Shown here in pieces: positions 22,162 through 34,492 of a stretch of 64,000 bases of DNA. Every line of letters begins with the position of its first letter. The stretch's first letter is position 1. The notes below the pieces were generated by a model, which saw only the letters and a program-made list of their open reading frames with translations, did not search any database and was not told the DNA's origin. The stretch is from Macrophomina tecta (taxonomy: Eukaryota > Ascomycota > Dothideomycetes > Botryosphaeriales > Botryosphaeriaceae), in NCBI GenBank assembly GCA_024180945.1, contig JAKSGN010000038.1, positions 1,984,001 through 2,048,000 on the forward strand, given 5' to 3'. Position numbers and translations under genes: made by a program.

Positions 22162-23440
22162 TTAGTACGTCCGGGAGTTTTCGATTTTCGTGACCAATAT
22201 ATCGGTAGCGCCGATGCTGGTGAGGTCATCCATCACAGTAGCGATCTTCTTGCGTTCAACCATGGCCTGAACAGCGACCCAGCCGTCGTCTTCCAGAGAG
22301 GTAACGGTAGGGGCGCGCTTGCCCGGGGTAATATTACGGGCCGAAGTGAGCTTGCTGCGTTCAACGTTGTACGTGCAGAGAACGTATTTTTGAGCGGCTG
22401 AGTCCAGGTATCAGCGACATAATTTACATATTATACGGAATAATGCAGTATATGGACGGCAAGTAAGCATGAAAATAGACCCGGGGAACTTACTGATGAC
22501 ACCACGGATACGCGCAGCTATTAAGTCAACAAGCTTCGGGTCTGAGGGCTTCTTTGACTTGATGAGAATTGCAGTGGTCTCGATAACGGTTGAAATAGCC
22601 TTGAGGCCGGCAGCGCGCATGGTCTCGCCAGACTCTGTTTTGACCAGACAACATTAGCTACCTGAATATTCCTCGTCGACGTGCCCTCTGGCCTGGCCCA
22701 CTTACCAACGAGATCAACGATACCGTCCGCAACACCCAGCGCACATGCTGCCTCCACACTACCGCCAACATACTTGATATGAGTCTTCAACTTCTTGCCG
22801 TCTCCATTGACCTCCTTGCCCTCAGCCTCGGCCTCCAGCTTCGCGAAGTACTGCTCAGCAAGGTTGGTAAAGCTGGTAACGATGTTGCGGCCGATCAACT
22901 GCTCAGGCGAAGTGATGTCGCCCTTCTCCGGAACCTGGACCTGGAGCTTGCAAGCGCCGAAGTCAAGGTCGAGCACCTCCTCAACGCCAGTGGTATCGGT
23001 GGGCGACTCGACGGCCTCGTGCTCCGCGACCTGGTCACGGCCAGTGATGCCGAGATCGACGCGACCTTCGCCGACGAAGGTCGGGATGTCGGCGGCGGGC
23101 AGGAAGATGAGGGCGATGGGCAGATTCTTGACGAGCGCGATGTCTAGCCTCGAGTGGCGGTGGAATTGGATGTCGGAGCCCTTCAGGAGGTCCAGGCATG
23201 CTTGGTGGAGACGGCCCTCTGTAGTTGTTCATCCGGCGTCAGCAGCGTGTTCCTCGGCCGTGTAGATTGGACGGAATGGGTGTTGCGTTGCGGGGGGACA
23301 CGAACTCTTGGGCACGGCGAAGAGCAGGCGGTCATTGAGGCTGCCGGGAATGTCAGCAGGCAGCGCGAGGTGGCATGGCATGCTCCAGTGGAACGCGCGC
23401 GCATCATGGGGCAGCGGACTGACTGATTGACGAGATCCAT
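22162..23440 (-). CDS. HIS1: ATP phosphoribosyltransferase (HIS1), first step of histidine synthesis
   Basis: Five exons (23440-23424, 23340-23306, 23218-22706, 22634-22494, 22397-22162) encode 313 residues. The enzyme joins ATP and PRPP to phosphoribosyl-ATP in the cytosol and is feedback-inhibited by histidine. Recognisable blocks are LNDRLLFAVPKKGRL at the N-terminus, VDLGITGRDQV (substrate-site strand), and KIKYVGGSVEAA-like HIKYVGGSVEAACALGVADGIVDLVESGETMRAAGL, which binds the PRPP phosphates. ARIRGVITAQKYVLCTYNV then leads into the C-terminal ACT-like regulatory domain, so this is the long, hexameric form. The 17 nt first exon ends at a GTCAGT donor; this tiny exon is the least certain part. 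It is divergent from RPS28 and has a TGAGTCA site 197 bp upstream. Confidence 0.93.
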
Positions 23441-24083
23441 GGTGTTCAATGGCGGTAGCGGAGTTTGCGCAAAGAGTGTTTCAGGTGGTGGGGGGGAAGG
23501 ACGGGCCGGACAACAATTTGGAGGACAGAGCTGTGCTGAGAAGACGCAATTGAATTCAGCGAGCGGCGCTGGCGGAGTTCGGGTGTATGTATGCGGCAGT
23601 GACGGGTGGTGTTGCGGAGCCACGAGCAATAATTTATGAGTCAATGGCGGCGCTGGTGGGGTGTTCCGGCGCGGTGATGACGCTGTTTGCTGGTCGTCGG
23701 GTAGGTGCACAACACGCGCCCGCGAGAGGGGATATTACTTGTTGGACGCAAGCCCGAGAGATGGCTTCTTATATTGTACTCCGAGGACCTCCGAGGGCTG
23801 CTTTCGCTGAGCTCCGCTGGCGGGCAGCCCCGCGCGCAGCGTGAGTGATTGCATGCTCTCCCGCTCGAGCCTCAGGCCGACGGCGCGTGCTGCAGCGCTG
23901 GCGGCGGATTGGAGCGTGCCAAGACTGCGCGGCCGCACTTTCGCAAATATTCCCGCTCGACATACAGAACAACGCCAGCACCACCGCTCCGACGACCGCA
24001 ACCGCGACACCAGCACCAGCTTCCGGTCTCCGTCCCTTTCGACACCGCGACTTCTCCCGCCCTCGCCATCGCCATCGCACATC
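23441..24083. promoter_or_regulatory. Divergent HIS1/RPS28 promoter region
   Basis: 643 bp separate the start codons of HIS1 (minus) and the ribosomal protein gene (plus). Besides the TGAGTCA heptamer listed separately there are GC-rich stretches near the RPS28 side. The frames that cross this region lack protein character. Confidence 0.55.
23637..23643. promoter_or_regulatory. TGAGTCA site (CPC1/CpcA/Gcn4-type)
   Basis: A perfect TGAGTCA, the bZIP site bound by the general amino-acid-control activator (Gcn4 in yeast, CPC1/CpcA in moulds). It lies 197 bp upstream of the HIS1 start codon. Histidine genes are classic targets, so amino-acid starvation induction is expected. The site is seen directly; binding is inferred. 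Confidence 0.7.
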
Positions 24084-24516
24084 ATGGATTCCGCTAAGGT
24101 CCCCGTCAAGCTCGTCAAGGTCACCCGTGTCCTCGGCCGCACCGGTATGCCGCCTTGCCTCTCGCACAAACGCCTCGCTTGCTCCCGCGCTCGCTCCGTA
24201 CCTCGAAAAAATCGGCGAATTTGAAAGATGGAGTGTCCGGCTGATTATGGTTCTGAACAGGCTCCCGTGGTGGTGTCACCCAGGTCCGCGTCGAGTTCAT
24301 GGACGACACTACCCGTAGCATCATCCGCAACGTCAAGGGCCCTGGTATGATATTCTCTTCTCTCCACCCCGCTTCGCACCCCGATCAGCTGGAAACCGAA
24401 TCATGTGGAGGAGGTAATTGAACCGGACATGCGCTAACGTCAACGCCAATCCAGTTCGCGAGAACGACATTCTCTGCCTTCTCGAGTCCGAGCGCGAGGC
24501 CAGGAGGCTCAGATAA
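24084..24516 (+). CDS. RPS28: 40S ribosomal protein S28 (eS28)
   Basis: Exons 24084-24144, 24261-24344 and 24455-24516 give exactly 68 residues, the normal length of eS28. The protein starts [21 protein letters not shown], continues with [12 protein letters not shown] and the [19 protein letters not shown] core, and ends [10 protein letters not shown], as in all eukaryotes. It is an OB-fold protein of the small ribosomal subunit near the mRNA exit. Introns of 116 and 110 nt have GTATGC and GTATGA donors, and the second has a GCTAAC branch site. It is too short and too split to stand out as one open frame. Divergent from HIS1. Confidence 0.97.
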
Positions 24517-25310
24517 GCGTCGCAACCCTCTTCAGCATCGTCATCGTCATCGCCTTATCCCTCCGGGTTCCGGAAATGGCTGGTCACGATGGCGCTCTGC
24601 GGTTGGACATGTGGTGATTTGGGGAGAAAGTGGCGCTTTGCATTTTCTGTATGGACACCTCAAAAATAAGGGCACTTTATTTGCTTGGGACACACTTCTA
24701 TTTTCGGGCCGGTGTTTATTTTCTTCACCTGCAAAAAGTCTGAGCGACATGAGCAATGTCGGGGCGTCATGCGGAACAGACAGGAATGACATGCATGATC
24801 TGAATCACAGTGTCTCCTTTCTGTGCATGATCTGTACCACGAATGGGGCTGGTCACGAGGTGCTGGATACTTGATCAACAAGGAATGGTTGGACAGACTT
24901 GCTCGTGATACCCAGGATTCTCATGTGCTTTCTCCTCTCTTGTCAATGATTCCGGCGATTAATTCTTCAGGGATTACCGGAAAAGCAATCATTCGGCACG
25001 CGAAGTAAGAGCACTCGCTTGAAAGGCGAACCTAGGGGGAAGGTCAATCATGATGAACATGTCTTCTCATTGATCCACAGGCCAACCTGCAATTCAGATG
25101 CCTTACCCAGCGAGCAATAACCGCCCGTCTTATAACCTGCCCTTTACCGCAGGGAGTAGAAGCATTCGTCCGGATATAAAAGTCTGAAGAAACCGTTCCT
25201 AATGAACGTTTCTACTTCCTACGCATATATATAGTTCGTTCACTTTCCCATCCCCGTGGTCTGGCAGGGAGAGCCACCCAGACGTCGTACAACAACCATC
25301 TCCATCACTG
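24517..25310. other. Intergenic region between convergent RPS28 and helicase genes
   Basis: About 790 bp; contains the RPS28 3' untranslated region and that of the helicase gene. No further gene, repeat or RNA structure was recognised. Confidence 0.5.
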
Positions 25311-28300
25311 CTACTCTCTTCCCAATAGCCTCTCAAAGTCCGCCAGCCTGGCGCCCCGCTCCTTCTTCTCCTTGCTCTTCTCCGAGAAAGCCAGCCTCAT
25401 CAGCTTCCTCTTATCCTCCTGAATCCTGAGCACGTTCGCTTCCACCGTATTCTCCACCACCAGCCTGAACACCGTCGTCTCGCGCTTCTGGCCAAGCCTG
25501 TGCACGCGGTCAACAGCCTGGTCCTCAATCGCAGGCGCCCACCAGCTGTCCGCGAGGACGACCTGCGACGCAGCCACGAGGTTGAGACCAACGCTGCAGA
25601 CGGCGAGCGAGGCCAGCAGGACCGTGCAGTCAGGGTTATTTTCTAGCGCCTCGAGAGAAGCGTCACGGGCGAGAGCGGACATGGTGCCGTCGATGCGCGC
25701 GAACCGGATGCCCGCCCGCTCCAGCTGCGGTTCGAGGATGTCGAGGAATGAAGTCCACTGCGAGAAAACGATGGTCTTAATGGTCTTGTCCTTGCTCGCC
25801 GTGGCTTTGAGGATTTTGAGGAGGGCCTCGATCTTGGAGCTGCTGGTGTCGGCGTCAATGGGCGGGGGCGGGGGTACTTCCTTTGGGGGGCGCACGAGTG
25901 ATGCGGTGCTGGGAAGCTCGGCGCGGCACATGGGGCATTTGTGCTGTCCTTCTATGACGCGCTCGATGCAGCTGTAGCCGAAGGCGTGGGCGCAGCAAGT
26001 GATGACTGGATCATGGAGTGGCTCGAGACAGATGGCGCAGTCTTCCTGAGAGTCGATGCTCAGTTGGAGCATTGCTTGGAGCGTGACACGGTTCTCGGGC
26101 GTGAGGTCGACAGTTTTCTGATCCGAGAGCATTTCCAGGAGCCCGCTGATGCGTTCTTCGCCGCAGAGCTTCCAGTGGCTACATGCCTGACGGAGACGTA
26201 GAAGTATCTCCAAGAGATGACGGTAAGTCTTCGCAGCATCTTTGCCAGAGATGTTCTCACGATAGCGGTCCAGAGTGCCCTTAGCTTGGGCCTCGAGGGC
26301 GGCATATTTCTCCTGCTCATGTGGCAAGAACGTAATCCGGTGCACGTACTCTGAGAGTTCTGGGAGGCGGAGGTCGATAAAAGGCATGTCTTTTCTTCTC
26401 CGTAGGCATATGCTACTCATAAGCATCTGCAGAAGGAAGCTTCCATGTTCGTCACCTTGATTGACTGGCCGAATCAGCGCGCCATTGAACAGTTCAAACC
26501 GGTCGAGCCCTCCAGAGAGGCGGATGAATTTGGCCAAGGAATATAAGTCCTTCAGCGTATTGATGATAGGGGTCCCTGTGAGCACCCATCTCGACCGGGC
26601 CATCAGATTGACTGCAGCAACTGCTTTCTTTGAAGCGGGGTTCCGGATGTTGTGGCCCTCGTCTAGCACAACCCTACGCCAATGAACAGAGAAAAGGCCG
26701 TTTTTCCTGGGGACTGTCTGATTATTCTTGCACTGCTTCGCCCAAAATTCGGCCATGGCCGTCTCGTAGGTCGTGATAACTACGTCATAATTTCTGATCT
26801 CTTTTGGATCAATAGGCTTTTTCCTGGTGCCGTGGTAAGTCAATACACGCAATTCATGCTGCGGCTTGACGTGGCGCTTGATTTGAGAGCTCCAATTGCT
26901 CATCACGCTCAGAGGCGCGAGGATGAGTGTGGCTTTGCTGTTTTGATCTGACTGGTTCAGGGCACGGTCTGCCATGATCAGAGAGATGATTTGTACAGTC
27001 TTGCCCAAGCCCATGTCATCGGCTAGGATTCCGCCAGATGCAAGCTCTGGGAGTTTGTTCTTGATTGAGTAGTTCGTGCAAATGTTGGTGAAGACATTTG
27101 CCTCCCTTGGTGAGCGTCTCCACAGTTGCACAACATCTGCAGATCCTGCTGGAGGAAGCCGAGGATTCTCATGATCCAGGAGCCATTTGAGCCCTTGCAG
27201 TTGGTAGGGGAGAAGCTGGGCAGAGATTTCGTCCGGCTGCTTGGCCAGTGGGAGGTTCTGGAGGTCCGTTTCTTGGGCGCCGAACTTCTCGACCATCTGA
27301 TCGACATTGCGTGGGTTGAAGCGCTCGCTTTCACCAAGAATATCATCCAAGCTCTGCCCCACCGCTTGTGAGGAGCCAGGGTTTTCGCCCGTCGCCCATT
27401 GGCGGTCAGACTTGCCAGCCCGGGCAACACCCTTTTGCCTCTTGGCTGCTTGCTGTGCTGCCTTGATCCTGTCTCGTTCAGCCTTCTCCATGCGCTTGAA
27501 CTCGTCTAGTGGAAGCCTGTCAGCGTTCATGCGGTTCGTCAGGCCCAATCGCTCCAACGGGTCACTGGTTCCGTACAGCTTGACTGCCAGAGGACAGTCA
27601 AACGCTCCCTTGTGACCGGTGATGACGCCTTCCAGGATGAGAGACCGCTCGTCCATATAGGAGGCCAGCTTCGCTGCTATTTGACGCGGTATATGGCCGA
27701 TCTGCGTTCCTTGGACATTGAGGACCCGAATCGCATTTGCATCGTACTGAAAGACAGCGAGTCAGTTCGACAGTTCTACCAGAACAACAGAGACTGCTGG
27801 CGGAAGAGAGATGGAAAGCGAAATAGGCCACAGAGAGTTGAAGCAGTCATCCGGGCACGGCGTCAAAAGGTGTGCCGAGATGGTGTATCCAGAGCCTCCC
27901 CGGAGCGTACTAAACTAACAAGTGCAATATGTATGTACATGAATTTGGAGTATTCGACTGTATGGTAACACTCAGGGAAGCTGATTACGTTCACACCAAG
28001 ATGGCCACCAACATCCCACAACAGACGTGCGTCGTCACAAGTCTCACAAGAAGTCGTAAATGTGGCTTGCAGAGGGAAAGTGTCCTACTGAAAGTAGTAG
28101 GAAGGCAGAATGAACATACTGGATTGTGCGGCTCTCTGCGCAGCATGACCATTTCACCGATGGTGGCATAGCCGCTGTAGTACCTGACGCCCACAATTTT
28201 CGTGTTCAGCGTACCTGCGCGGAGGGAGATTAGCATGCATCACTGACATCCAGAGGCTTGCGTACCATAAAGCATGAACTGGATGAAGGCGCGGTCATTG

Positions 28301-28491
28301 TAGTCCTGGGAGGGATCAACAACCTCATCTAGCGCGCTTTCATCCAACTCTTCGTCGTCGTAGTCGCTATCCCATATCGGAACGTCGGCAAGTCGGGGGT
28401 GCTTGCGACTGTGCGAGCCGACGACCTGTACATCTTCACCATCACTTTCTGCGGTGAGGTCAATGATGCGCTTGCGGCTTGATCCGGGCAT
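25311..28491 (-). CDS. HIRAN-SNF2-RING helicase (HLTF/Rad5-like)
   Basis: Exons 28491-28266, 28214-28120 and 27746-25311 give 918 residues. An acidic N-terminus leads into a HIRAN domain (about residues 75-165, including VGVRYYSGYATIGEMV and LRREPHNPYDANAIRV across the second intron), which in HLTF binds 3' DNA ends. The SNF2 ATPase follows, with Walker A DDMGLGKT, a DEGH box in place of DEAH, and the TGTPIIN motif. A C3HC4 RING (CAICLEPLHDPVITCCAHAFG...CPMCRAE) lies inside the ATPase region, and the helicase C-domain contains VDRVHRLGQ. Relatives remodel stalled replication forks and act as ubiquitin ligases on PCNA, so a nuclear DNA-damage-tolerance role is likely. It could be the Rad5 or an HLTF-like paralogue. 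The second intron, 373 nt, is unusually long. Confidence 0.92.
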
Positions 28492-30049
28492 GGCGCAGTG
28501 CTGCAGGGTGATATTGGATGTTCAAGGTGCTGTGGAGCAAAGGATGCAGGCTTGGGACGCCATCTTGCAACGGTCGCGCTTCCGTGCCTGGCGAAAAGCT
28601 TGGAAGGGCGGCAGCTCGACGCGTCTCGTCGATCCGCAGAACGTCGCCAGATCACGTGATGAGGCTGAGGATCAAGGGCGCCGAGGGCGTTGGGCGGTAG
28701 GCTGCAAGGCTGCGCTGACCGGTCTCCGCAAATGCGAGCACGTACAGCTCGCGGCGCACAGGCACCGGCAGAGCACTCTGGAACAGGCCACGAAGGCGCC
28801 CCTTTGTTGCGCAGCACCTCCATGTCTGCGAGCGGCCGCACGGAGGCCCGCGGCAAGCGTCCGCGCTTCGAGCCACGCACAGCTGTGCAGTGAGCGCTCG
28901 TATGTGATGGGGGCATTCGTCCCTCTTTGAAGTCACTTGTTACTTTCCCATGCTCACGTCTACGAGACACTGGCAGGCACGATCGGGAGCGGCGACCGCA
29001 TCGAGGGCGCCGGCCTCGGTCAGCTGCACCGCCATGGCGCGCCCATCACATCTCTCTTGGCCGCAGAGAAAGCCGGCTCGACACGCCTGCTTCCCCGCGG
29101 CCGCCAACGACCAAGGGTTCCGCGGGCGCGTGGCGATTCGCTGGAGCGCGCGCATCCTTGCGTCGGCGTGGAGCTGCAGCGCAGGCAACCGCAAGGGCCT
29201 GCAGACGTGGGCTGGGACCGAGCGCGCGAGATTAGTGTTATCAGGGCAGGCGGCTAACAAGCACCAGCGCGCGATGGCGGGCAGGCTGCTGGCAGTGCAC
29301 GGTGGTATTGCGGCATGGGCCTCTTCTCCAGCCCGTCTGCTGCTCGCAACCCACGCGCTAGTGTAAGAAATGATGGCGAAGGCGTGATCAGGTAGAGCGA
29401 CTCGGCCATGCGCCACCAGCGAGTGCTCTCAGCAGCGCGGTGGAGGCTGAAGAGGAGAGAGCGCGATGTTGGGTGCGATGACGGCATCAAAAGGCCTCCG
29501 CGCTGCTAAATAGAGGCGCCTCTCCGCAGTTCACGCGGTATCTCGCCGTTATCGACAAGCAACCTAGCGACCCGTGACTGGCCCTGCCGCTCCGCCAGAG
29601 CTTCTCGACGACTGCGCGCCCTCCGCTCCCAACCACTGCACACCTCCCCTATATCCGCCGTCTTCTGGCTCTTCGCCTCACCCTCTCCCGTCTCGCGTTT
29701 CTTTTTCTTTGTTCCTGGGCCCCGCGAGAGCCGCAGCTGCGCTTCAGAGAGCTGCCACAGCTCCTACCGCTCACTGACCCCGTACCACGCCGCCGCCCTC
29801 GACCGGGCAACCTGCCCACTGAGCTGCCGCTGTAGCTCCTGCCGTCCCACCCCGGAGCCTATAGACGCCCAGCCCTGCGCACGCTCGCTCGCGAGAAGCT
29901 CCGCCTTATCGCCTCTCGACCTCCCGCCGCGGCCCATGTCCCACGTCATTGCCTCGTCCTCGTACCTTCACCTCCGGTGATCGCAGCGACCTATCAACCC
30001 CGTCGCTGCCGGCTGAGGTCGCTACCAGCCCGCCCGCCCACCATCGACG
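28492..30049. other. Divergent region between the helicase and ATG1
   Basis: 1.56 kb of GC-rich DNA with many overlapping frames but none with domain content or clear splice signals. It must hold both promoters and the leader of ATG1, which may be long. No transposon ends or RNA genes were seen. Confidence 0.5.
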
Positions 30050-33000
30050 ATGGCAACTCCTACACATCCATCGCACGCCGCCAGCCCGAGGCGGACCGCA
30101 ACCATGCCGCCCCCCGCCGATAATCCGGACACCATGGTGGGCTCCTTCAGGAGGATGAACCAGATTGGCAAGGGCAGCTTCGCCACCGTCTACAAGGGCG
30201 TACACACGGTACGTGACCTCACCCTTCCACTCAGCGACGCCGGCTTCTCCCTGATCTAACACAGCGTGTCACTGCAGAGAAAGCGGGAGCTTGTGGTAGC
30301 CATCAAGTCAGTCGATACCACCAAGCTCAACAAAAAGCTTAAGGACAACCTTTCCACAGAGATTCAGATTCTCCGCAATCTGACGCATCCGCACATCGTG
30401 GCCCTTATCGACTGCAAGGAAGTCCCTAAGTACATACACATCGTGACAGAGTTCTGCGAGCTCGGTGACCTGTCTAGCTTCATCAAGAAGCGCGCAACCC
30501 TGGCTGACCATCCCGCCACTGCACACATGATGAAGAAGTACCCCAACCCCCCCGTCGGCGGCCTGAATGAAGTTCTGGCCCGACACTTCCTCAAGCAGAT
30601 TGCAAGTGCACTCGAGTTCATCCACGCAAAGAACTACGTGCACCGCGACTTGAAGCCCCAGAACCTTCTCCTCAACCCCTCGCCTCTGTACTATCAGACG
30701 TACCGTCCCAACGAGGTCCCGTACGCTGCAGCCGCTGATTCGATGGTTCCGGCTGTCGGGGTGGCCTCTCTACCGATGCTCAAGGTCGCCGACTTCGGAT
30801 TTGCCCGCTGGCTCCCCAAGTCATCACTCGCGGAGACGCTTTGCGGCTCTCCTCTATACATGGCTCCAGAGATCCTCCGCTACGAAAAGTATGATGCCAA
30901 GGCAGATCTGTGGTCCACTGGAACTGTCTTGCATGAGATGCTGGTCGGAAAGCCGCCATTCCGCGCATCCAATCACGTGGAGCTTCTTCGGCGAATCGAG
31001 AAGCAGGACGATCGGATCAGCTTTGGTGAGATACCAATCAGCCGAGACATGAAGAACATCGTACGAGCACTCTTGAAGAAGACGCCCACGGAGAGGATCT
31101 CTCATGAGAAATTCTTTGCTGATGTGGTCATTGCTGGCGATATCCCTGGCTTGCACCCCGAAGATATGGCCCAGAGCTCCCTCCATGAGTCTCTTGGTCG
31201 GTCTGCAGATGAGAAACATGCACCGACAAACTCCGTTCCCGAAAAGGCTACTAGCTCGCAAGCCGTTGAAACGGAGATGACGTCGAGGCCCAGGGTAGCC
31301 TCAGGCGATGTCCCGCCTCAACGTCCTTCACACCGCTCAAACATTTCAGCGCCTTTGACGAACCCTCCAGTCAGGCGGTTTAGCAATGCAGCCGCCCCGA
31401 ACCAGGAACGCCCGCATTCTGCACAACAAGAACGTCGCCCTACTGTCCACCACACCGCTACAGCTCCTGCTAAGGCGCCTATGGTCCAGGAACGGCCCAC
31501 AGTTGCGGCCGTAACCATGACTAGACGGAGTAGTCGCCACTCGCCTTCTCCGAGCTCTTCAGCCCTCCGTGATCACTTCGAGAGAGAGCGTAATCCTCAA
31601 AGGGCCGAGGAGCGGGCGAACCGGGAGGCCAAGGAGCGTGCTGCTCAAGACATCGCCTTCGAGCGAGATTATGTGCTCGTGGAGAAGCGCACAGTGGAGG
31701 TTAATGCATTCGCAGATGAATTGGCTGCCAGTCCCCAGTTCAACAGAGAACACCCAACGCCGCATGGAACGATCGTCCGGCGAGCGACAACCCAGGGTAC
31801 ACCTACCTCAACAACTGGTGCCCAAAGCAACCCTTCTAGGGCGATTCAAATTGCCACTGGTAGGCGCCCAGAATCTCTGCACCACCGCAACAGCTCTTAC
31901 GACCGGCGGTACGGAGCCAGCCCTGGCTCAGCAACATCGGCTATTTCCAAGGCTCTCAACATGGCCAGTTACCGTATCTTTGGGACCGGTGCTTCGCCTC
32001 CGGGTCGGGGCCCGTCTCCACCGAAAGGGTATACTCAGTTCCCCATGTACCCTACGGCGCAGAGTAGCATGCTGGTCATTGGCGACGGTAACAATGCAGT
32101 GAGCGAGAAATCCAGAGACAAAGACGTCAGGGTCTTGGAGATTGTGGAAGAGCTGGCGCAGCGCAGCCATGTCATTTACGGTTTCGCGGAGGTCAAGTAC
32201 AGGCAACTGCTTCCACCGCCGCCAAGTGACCAGGGCCTTGGCATTGTGCACGGTAATCAGCCTCGCACGGATGACGACGACGACGCGCTGGACGAAGACC
32301 TCACGGTCGATGCCATTCTCACAATTTCTGAGGAGGCTTTGGTCCTCTATGTCAAGGCTCTCGCTCTTTTGGCCAAGTCGATTGACCTTGCTGGTAGCTG
32401 GTGGGGTACACGGAACCGTGGTGAAGTCCTTGGTGACGGCAGCACGTCACGCTCTCCTAACGGCGCGAACCTGGCGGCGATTGGTACCAAGATGAACCAA
32501 ATTGTGCAATGGGTGCGCACACGTTTCAACGAGTGTGTGGAGAAGTCTGAGTTTGTCAGGCGCAAGCTTGTGGAAGCTCAAAAGCAGCTGCCGCTGGATC
32601 ATCCTGCACATCCAAACAACCTGCCATCGAACTCGACTTCGACCACGAGTGCCGGCACATCAGTGGAGAACATCCATCTGCCCACCGGTATCACGGCTGA
32701 GAAGCTTATGTATGACAGAGCGATCGAGATGAGTAGGGCCGCCGCCGTGAATGAACTGGTGGGCGAGGACCTCCTGGGCTGTGAACTCAATTATACAACG
32801 GCGATTCGTATGCTTGAGGCCATCTTTGAAGGCGAAGAAGAGCTGCTCGGCCGCAAATCGGGCAACAAGAAGCAAGAAGAGGATGTGATTCAGGGCCTAG
32901 AAGATGAGGATAGAGCGTCTGTCTTGAAGTGTAAGTCTATTTCTGAATTGCATCTCTACGTGATGGCTAACCGTTTCATAGTGATTGAGAGCATGAGAGG

Positions 33001-33124
33001 AAGACTAAAGGCGCTACGCAAGAAGATTGAGATACAGAGATCGCAGAAGCGGGCATCCCTCACAGCACCCGGCAGAGGATCACCGTCATCGACGCCGGGT
33101 GCAGCCAACGCATCACCTCGCTGA
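30050..33124 (+). CDS. ATG1: Autophagy-initiating Ser/Thr kinase Atg1 (ULK1 family)
   Basis: Exons 30050-30208, 30278-32930 and 32982-33124 encode 984 residues. The N-terminal kinase domain (about residues 30-330) has the Gly loop IGKGSFATVYKG, catalytic VAIK, HRDLKPQN, DFGFAR and MAPEILRYEKYDAKADLWS, all intact, so it is an active kinase. A long Ser/Pro/Arg-rich disordered linker follows. The C-terminal helical region (from about residue 700, with VLEIVEELAQRSHVIYGFAEVKYRQL) matches the tandem MIT domain that binds Atg13. With Atg13 and Atg17 the kinase starts autophagosome formation and the Cvt pathway. An internal ATG at 30107 in the same frame would remove the first 19 residues; the upstream start keeps the longest frame but is not certain. 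Confidence 0.93.
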
Positions 33125-34492
33125 GCTTCGAGGCATTCTCACAATTACGATTTGACCGTGGCTTGTCCAGTGGGCATAGTGTACGGTTTACCTTTTCAGC
33201 ATCTCTTCACGGCACGGAGTTTAATGGGCATGGTTTCTTGAATTTGAGCGGCAACCGCACGACCGCTCTCCAGCCTCCTTTCTGCATGAAGCAACACCCC
33301 AACCATTTGTCATTTTGACACGGCGCATGTTGGGACCTGGCGCATGGGCAGACGAGGCCACGGATAGCGGAATCCAGAGCATGATACCACGGTCATCGGC
33401 GCAAGCATTACGAGCTTTTCCTTTTTTTTTTCCCCCTCTTTTTCTTCTCCTCTAAACGGATGGACTGAGGAACAGTGGTTTCAAGGTACAGGCGAAATCT
33501 CGGGATCTCAATTTCTCAGTAGTGATACGAGGTACTGGGGGTTTTATTATTTTTTTTTTCTTCTCTTTTAACTCCTCATTTCCTTCGCTTCCTTGGTTAC
33601 AGAGACGGAATCTGGCGTGTAATTGGCAGAACAACGCGGGACATAGGATAGCCGTGGAGCAGCTAGCACACTCTGAGGTGGATTCGGTTTCTTGGTGGTA
33701 CAGGTATTGACCAGGTGATGGCTGGTTGGGTTGGTTTGGGAGGGAAAGAGGCGCAGCTGCTCAGGAGGGCGAATAAGGGTAGATCGGGGCACACCTCTTG
33801 TGTATAGGATGGCCAGATTGAATACGAAACTCGAGCAACAACAGGGAGGAAAGTTTCTTAGAAAAGTGACGTTTGCTGTAAAGCTTAATATTGCCCGGTG
33901 GTAGGCGAGTCGACGCGCAATCTTACAGGCGAATTAAGTTTGCAGGCCGAGCAAAACCCAAGATAGGCGATTCATTCGGCTGATCAGTCAGGCTCTCGGG
34001 ACGCCTCCCTTATTCCGTTGGCGCAAAGGAGGGTGCAAGCACATCACTGTGAGACAGCATGGGGATTCAGCTAAATAGGCGGTGGGGAGAGGAGGAGCAG
34101 GAGGGGAATAGAAGCTTCGACGAGCTACCAAAGTGGAGGGGCGAGGCGTTCCGTGCTGGGCTGGGTTGGAGTCTGAGTCGACGGGCGGGCCGGTTTGGCT
34201 TTATGCTCGACTGACTCTAAACCGCGTTGGGGGGGGGGGGGCAGATGAACGGTGCAGCATGTGCAGTGGCGCGGGCTCGCGGCTGTTGGCGGCAGGGCGG
34301 CACCACCCTTTTCGCAAGTGAAGTTAGCTGGCCAACCCTGCGGCGAGCTTGGTGCACACAGCTCGTGGCCGAGGCCATCGGACTCCTCTCGCTACTTGTA
34401 CCGCCGGCAGCAGCTGCTGCGTGAGCGCCCGACCCTCTCTCTTCTTCTCGCTCGCTCGCTCGCTCGCTCGCTCCCCCCACACGGGAATAAAA
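33125..34492. other. Intergenic region between ATG1 and the MFS gene
   Basis: 1.37 kb holding the ATG1 3' untranslated region and the promoter of the next gene. Visible structures are T-rich runs near 33420-33440 and 33548-33560, an 11-12 base G run near 34230, and the CTCG microsatellite listed separately. No gene was recognised. Confidence 0.5.
34447..34473. repeat. CTCG microsatellite in the MFS gene leader
   Basis: About 6.5 perfect copies of CTCG end about 20 bases before the MFS start codon, so the repeat probably lies in the 5' untranslated region or core promoter. Its length may vary between strains. Confidence 0.8.

Noticed and set aside
28937..29416. Frames of 100-158 codons in the helicase/ATG1 divergent region
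   Set aside because: Four frames on both strands overlap the same GC-rich DNA and none has protein-like features; more likely promoter and leader sequence.
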